From Clostridiales bacterium (GTDB lineage Bacteria > Bacillota > Clostridia > SK-Y3), in assembly GCA_030156665.1 (NCBI GenBank), contig JASGMB010000012.1, forward strand, positions 1-58,127: a stretch of DNA of 58,127 bases, read 5' to 3'. Positions 54,113 through 58,127 of this stretch are shown here, in pieces. The translations under genes and the position numbers were made by a program. Under the pieces are notes generated by a model. It had not been told where the DNA came from. It saw nothing but the letters and a program-made list of their open reading frames with translations, and searched no databases. Position 1 is the first letter of the stretch. Every line of letters starts with the position of its first letter.

Positions 54113-55939
54113 ATGTGTGGAATTGTTGGATACATAGGTGATCAACAGGCAGCACCTATACTGATAGAAGGATTAAAAAAGCTTGAATATAGAGGATATG
54201 ACTCTGCTGGAGTGGCAGTGTATGATAATAGCCAAGTTAATGTAGTAAAGGCAAAAGGGAGACTGAAAATACTCGAAGAAAAATTATCCAATGGTAATAA
54301 TCTATTTGGAACAATGGGAATTGGGCATACACGATGGGCTACTCATGGTGCACCATCCGATATAAATTCACATCCTCATACCAGTGCCTCCGGAAGCATT
54401 GCGGTTGTGCATAATGGTATTATAGAGAATTACCTTAAGTTAAAAGAATTTCTTATTAGCAAGGGATATCAATTTGTATCCGACACTGATACGGAAGTAG
54501 TAGCACATTTAACTGATTATTACTATAATGGAGATTTAATAGATACCATTATTGAAGTAATCAATAAGGTGGAAGGTTCTTATGCATTGGGTATTATTTG
54601 TAAAGATAAACCCGATGAAATCGTTGCTGTAAGAAAAGACAGTCCACTGATTGTTGGATTAGGTGAGAATGAAAACTTTATTGCATCGGATATTCCGGCT
54701 ATTTTAGAACATACACGAAATATTTATTTATTAGAAGATAAAGAAGTCGTACTTCTAAGAAAGAAAGATGTTAAGATATTTAACTTAAACAAAGAAGAAA
54801 TTAAAAAAGAAGTATTTACTGTTAATTGGGATGTAACTGCTGCTGAAAAGAGTGGTTACGACCATTTTATGATTAAAGAGATTTGTGAACAACCTAAAGT
54901 GATTAGGGATACAATTAATCCAAGAATTGAAAATGGAAGTATCGTATTGGATAATATTGAGCTTACAAAAGAAGATATAGATGATATTAGTAAAATATAT
55001 GTTATAGCTTGTGGAACAGCTTCTCATGCAGGGATGGTTGGAAAATACCTCATTGAAAAGTTAGCCAGAATCCCTGTTGAAGTAGTTGTTGCATCCGAAT
55101 TCAGATACGGTAATCCGATTATAGATGAGCGTACTCTTGTAATTGTAATCAGTCAGTCTGGTGAAACAGCCGATACGTTAGCTGCTCTAAGAGAAGCCAA
55201 AAAACGAGGAGCAAGAGTGTTATCGGTAGTAAATGTAGTGGGTAGTTCGATTGCCCGGGAATCCAACGATGTATTATATACTTGGGCTGGACCGGAGATT
55301 GCAGTTGCTTCTACAAAAGCTTATAGTACCCAGTTGACTGCTATGTATTTAATTGCATTATATATGGCAGAGAAAAAAGGTACAATTTCTAAGCAGGAAG
55401 TAGAAGGTATTATAGAATATCTAAAACAAATTCCGGATAAAGTGGCCAATATACTGGAAAATAAAGAAAGGATACAGTATTTTGCCTCTAAACACTATAT
55501 GGATAAGCATGTTTTCTTCATTGGAAGAGGACTGGATTATTTTGTGGCTATGGAAGGTTCTTTAAAGCTAAAAGAAATATCTTATATTCACTCTGAAGCT
55601 TATGCAGCAGGAGAACTAAAGCATGGTACAATTGCTCTTATTGAAGACGGAACGCTAGTAGTAGCACTTGCGACGCAAGAACATCTTTTTGATAAGATGT
55701 TGAGCAATATTAAAGAAGTAAAGGCTAGAGGCGGAATGGTACTAGCCATTGCTCAAGAAGGTAATACAGAAATAGAAAAAGAAGCAGATTTTGTATTATA
55801 TATCCCAAGAGTAGAGCCACTGCTGTCTTCTGTACTTACAATTATACCACTACAACTATTTGCTTATTATGTATCAGTAGCAAAGGGGTGTGATGTAGAT
55901 AAACCAAGGAATTTGGCAAAATCTGTTACAGTAGAGTGA
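54113..55939 (+). CDS. glmS: glutamine:fructose-6-phosphate aminotransferase
   Basis: A 608-residue enzyme making glucosamine-6-phosphate. The N-terminal glutaminase domain starts MCGIVGYIG (nucleophile Cys2 after Met removal) with LEYRGYDSAG and HTRWATHG. Two SIS sugar-isomerase domains follow (CGTASHAG, SQSGETADTLAAL, KAYSTQL) and the terminus is KPRNLAKSVTVE. ATG 54113 follows GGAGG at eight bases; the frame extends five codons upstream but Cys must follow the start. Controlled by the upstream glmS ribozyme. Confidence 0.98.
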   Translation: MCGIVGYIGDQQAAPILIEGLKKLEYRGYDSAGVAVYDNSQVNVVKAKGRLKILEEKLSNGNNLFGTMGIGHTRWATHGAPSDINSHPHTSASGSIAVVHNGIIENYLKLKEFLISKGYQFVSDTDTEVVAHLTDYYYNGDLIDTIIEVINKVEGSYALGIICKDKPDEIVAVRKDSPLIVGLGENENFIASDIPAILEHTRNIYLLEDKEVVLLRKKDVKIFNLNKEEIKKEVFTVNWDVTAAEKSGYDHFMIKEICEQPKVIRDTINPRIENGSIVLDNIELTKEDIDDISKIYVIACGTASHAGMVGKYLIEKLARIPVEVVVASEFRYGNPIIDERTLVIVISQSGETADTLAALREAKKRGARVLSVVNVVGSSIARESNDVLYTWAGPEIAVASTKAYSTQLTAMYLIALYMAEKKGTISKQEVEGIIEYLKQIPDKVANILENKERIQYFASKHYMDKHVFFIGRGLDYFVAMEGSLKLKEISYIHSEAYAAGELKHGTIALIEDGTLVVALATQEHLFDKMLSNIKEVKARGGMVLAIAQEGNTEIEKEADFVLYIPRVEPLLSSVLTIIPLQLFAYYVSVAKGCDVDKPRNLAKSVTVE

Positions 55940-55969
55940 TTTAAAAGCTAATGTTCATGTTGTTGTATA

Positions 55970-56029
55970 ACTAAAATAAACTCCACTCCATGATAATAAA
56001 GTTGACTCTATGATAATAAAGTTCGTTCC
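55970..56029 (+). repeat. 20-bp iterons, left cluster
   Basis: Three adjacent 20-bp units ending with ATGATAATAAAGTTGACTCT and ATGATAATAAAGTTCGTTCC; the first is degenerate. Confidence 0.75.
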
Positions 56030-56030
56030 C

Positions 56031-56092
56031 AAATCCCGTAGTAGATGCAGGAGAAATCCTGTTTTGCTGCGGGGTTTGCTTTTTTTACAGGG
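56031..56092 (+). terminator. terminator-like hairpin
   Basis: AAATCCCGTAGTAG and CTGCGGGGTTT enclose an inner CAGGA/TCCTG hairpin, followed by a T-run. It may end the glmS transcript. Confidence 0.7.
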
Positions 56093-56540
56093 AGAAGGAT
56101 TAAGGCATAAGGGTTAAGGGATTAGATTTTTCATTAGAATTTTGATTAGAACGGTATATTGGTTATAGCCTTGAAACTATTGATTTTAAAGGAATTGAGA
56201 GAAGTATTGATTATTATATTGAAGGAAATATTGATATAGTGATTGAAAAATGAATTAAAAAATATGTATACCGTAAACCTTAAACCATGAAACTTATCCC
56301 TATTTTCCTTTCAAAACATCCCTATTTAGAATCGACTTTATTATTAAAATTGGTACAAGGATTATGGGAAAAGTGTTAATAAATGGGATGGAAATAAGAG
56401 AAAATAGAGCGGACTTTATTATCTGGTAGAAATTAGGATATAGAAAAATCAAGGGTTTGAGGGGTGTGGGTGGAGTTTATTTTAAATATACATAGTTAGT
56501 GGCAAGGATTTTTTGGGTTAAGGAATAAGGGAAAATCAAT

Positions 56541-56640
56541 AAAATAATAAAGTTTGCTCTGTGATAATAAAGTCGGTTCTGTAATAATAAAGTTGGCTCT
56601 ATGTGAATAAAGTTGGTCCTGGAATAATGAAGTTATGTCA
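56541..56640 (+). repeat. 20-bp iterons, right cluster (five units)
   Basis: Five contiguous units of exactly 20 bp, e.g. GTGATAATAAAGTCGGTTCT and GTAATAATAAAGTTGGCTCT. The consensus is TGATAATAAAGTTGGCTCT preceded by one variable base. Confidence 0.85.
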
Positions 56641-56937
56641 TTGAAAGGTTATAAAGGGGTACGGAAATAGGATTAAAGATTAAGAATTACAAATGCAGAA
56701 TGCTTGTTTCATAAGTGGCAAAATTCTATAAAAATAAAATTGATGTAATAACGGAAATTTATTATTATGGTCCAGAGCGTAAATATTAAAAAATAAAAGC
56801 CAATATTTATAGTAAGGTATTTTGGCAAATAAAAATTAATGTATAATGATAATAGGATATTGTTTTTAATATTGTAGAACGTAGAGAAATGACAAAAATA
56901 GAAGTGCATAAATACAAGTAAAAGGAGCCGTGAGATT

Positions 56938-57492
56938 ATGAAAATTCTTCAGTTGAAAATAACATTAAAGGATGTAAAGCCTCCTGTCTGGAGGAGGATA
57001 TTGGTTAGAGACGATATCACGTTTTATAAACTCCACAGGATAATCCAGTATGCGATGGGATGGTTTGAATCCCACCTTTATGAGTTTACTCTGGGAGATA
57101 TGATTATAGGGGAAAAAGATGATGATTGGGACTTTTACAGCAGATATGAAGTAAAAAGCGCAAAAAGGGTAAAGTTAAGCAGTATAAACTTTGCACCCAA
57201 GGATAAATTCAGATATGTTTACGATTTTGGTGATAACTGGAGACATGACATTGTTGTTGAGAAGGTGCTTGACCCAGAAGAAGGCGTTAAATATCCAATA
57301 TGTATAGGTGGCAAAAGAAACTGTCCGCCTGAAGATGTAGGTGGGCCATGGGGATATGAAGATTTCCTTGAAGCAATCCAGGACCCGCAGCATCCAGAGC
57401 ATGAATCCATGCTTGAATGGGTGGGTGGTTCTTTTGACCCTGAAGAATTCAGCGTGGATGAAGTCAATTATGTGTTGAAGATGATAAAGTAA
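56938..57492 (+). CDS. plasmid pRiA4b ORF-3-like protein
   Basis: A 184-residue acidic protein that matches the pRiA4b ORF-3 family almost throughout: LKDVKPPVWRRILV, LHRIIQYAMGWFESHLYEF, FRYVYDFGDNWRHDIVVE, CIGGKRNCPPEDVGGPWGYEDFLEA and a DPEEF end. The function is unknown; members are common on plasmids and beside transposons. AAGGAGCC precedes the ATG. The iteron-rich region upstream supports a mobile-element context. Confidence 0.92.
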   Translation: MKILQLKITLKDVKPPVWRRILVRDDITFYKLHRIIQYAMGWFESHLYEFTLGDMIIGEKDDDWDFYSRYEVKSAKRVKLSSINFAPKDKFRYVYDFGDNWRHDIVVEKVLDPEEGVKYPICIGGKRNCPPEDVGGPWGYEDFLEAIQDPQHPEHESMLEWVGGSFDPEEFSVDEVNYVLKMIK

Positions 57493-57735
57493 AAATACAT
57501 AGGACGTGTTTTATCCGAATTTGTATGTTTCCGTAGTATTTTTCAAGAGACAGGAAACTGATAAGTGATGCTGCATATCGCTGGATTATTTTATTGTTAG
57601 GCATATTTATTATGGTATTTTCAATGTATTTTATAAGCAGCGGATGGAAGATGCTTAGGATGTCATGATACAATTTTAGGGTAGACTTTATGAAAAAAGA
57701 TGTATTTTATAATCTATCTCGGAGGGAAATATAAA

Positions 57736-58127
57736 ATGATAAATGAAAAAGTAAATAACTGCTGTTGCTGTGAGGGAAAAGAATCACTTAATAAAATAGA
57801 AAATGACAATACATGTCCTGTGTGTAAAACATCAGGAGTCAAAGTAAAAAATATTACAGTAAAGCATCTGGTAACGGATACACTGACGGAATTGGTCGGA
57901 GATAAAGATTATTATATATGCATGAATGAAGAATGTGATATTGTTTATTACAATCCAGAATCAAATGTTAAATTCAATAAGCAGCAAGTGAAACTGCCTA
58001 TATGGTTTAAAAAAGATGCTAATCCTAAATATGCCTGCTACTGCAGCAAGGTTACAGAAAAGCAGGTAATAGATGCTGTAATAAAACATGGTGCAAAAAC
58101 AGTTAAAGATATTATAGAAATTACAGG
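57736..58127 (+). CDS. CopZ-like zinc/[2Fe-2S] protein, 5' part
   Basis: The ATG after GGAGGG starts a frame that runs off the window (130 codons seen). A CCCC cluster near residue 9 is followed by CPVCK and a CMNEECDIVYY strand, then CYCSKVTEKQVIDAVIKHGAKT, a BFD-type [2Fe-2S] half-motif. This order matches the N-terminal metal-binding part of archaeal-type CopZ copper chaperones and related clostridial proteins. A C-terminal heavy-metal-binding domain would be expected beyond the edge. The 240 nt before it show nothing else. Confidence 0.8.
   Translation, partial: MINEKVNNCCCCEGKESLNKIENDNTCPVCKTSGVKVKNITVKHLVTDTLTELVGDKDYYICMNEECDIVYYNPESNVKFNKQQVKLPIWFKKDANPKYACYCSKVTEKQVIDAVIKHGAKTVKDIIEIT

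Larger units (their letters stand above)
55940..56937. other. gene-free kilobase with 20-bp iterons
   Basis: No protein-like frame. It contains direct 20-bp units at 55970-56029 and 56541-56640, inverted single units near 56328, 56406 and 56474, and a terminator-like hairpin at 56031-56092. A short relic reading GIERSIDYYIEGNIDIVIE near 56190-56252 is not recognised. Confidence 0.65.

Noticed and set aside
55970-56640. CRISPR array
   Set aside because: The 20-bp units are contiguous with no unique spacers of regular length and no cas genes are present.

Overview
This is a low-G+C, Gram-positive anaerobe, almost certainly a spore-forming member of the Clostridia. The evidence is an [FeFe]-hydrogenase fragment, sporulation genes (a YtrH/YtrI-type pair and a Spo0E-like peptide), an isoleucine T-box, a c-di-GMP-I riboswitch, a glmS ribozyme and a complete selenocysteine-decoding locus. 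I cannot name the genus from sequence alone.

Layout. 1-2 kb: 3' end of a broken [FeFe]-hydrogenase gene, a thioredoxin-like [2Fe-2S] ferredoxin and a UbiA-type prenyltransferase. 2-8.5 kb: an OmpR-type two-component system and a receiver-like protein, divergent from a MacA/MacB-type efflux operon whose upstream region carries an 11-bp-phased array of TTGTG boxes. 9-15.5 kb: a VanY-like peptidase, a ClC channel and T-box-controlled ileS. 15.6-19 kb: a methyltransferase with an in-frame TGA, a broken nrtR and the nicotinate phosphoribosyltransferase it probably once controlled. 19-25.6 kb: a radical SAM protein, a riboswitch-controlled GGDEF-EAL protein, selU, a lytic transglycosylase and a LUD protein. 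25.8-28.4 kb: nitroreductase, a nucleobase permease remnant and pepD. 28.8-34.2 kb: the selenium locus, with tRNA-Sec, selD (UGA codon), selA, selB and a HesB-like selenoprotein (UGA codon). 34.7-46.9 kb: a NapH/ferredoxin-reductase fusion, a parvulin, pyridoxine kinase, an amidase, a U32 protein, an aminotransferase, sporulation genes, a site-2 protease, AmrS and a BON protein. 47-56 kb: the cell-envelope/second-messenger cluster cdaA-cdaR-(broken FAD oxidoreductase)-patatin-glmM-glmS ribozyme-glmS. 56-58 kb: a gene-free stretch with 20-bp iterons, a pRiA4b ORF-3-like gene and the start of a CopZ-like metalloprotein.

Two window-wide features stand out. First, several families of short dispersed structured repeats occupy the intergenic regions. 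Two of them (A and C) share a core with a base-paired stem that covaries between copies, and family A copies lie just behind intrinsic terminators. Second, four otherwise conserved genes (hydrogenase, prenyltransferase, nrtR, COG2509 oxidoreductase) each appear to lack about 85-130 nt inside the coding region. That means either real decay or a recurrent assembly fault, and it should be settled before biology is inferred from those genes.

The selenium genes form a coherent system: SelD makes selenophosphate for SelA (Sec-tRNA synthesis) and SelU (2-selenouridine in tRNA). SelB and tRNA-Sec then decode UGA in selD itself and in the HesB-like gene.
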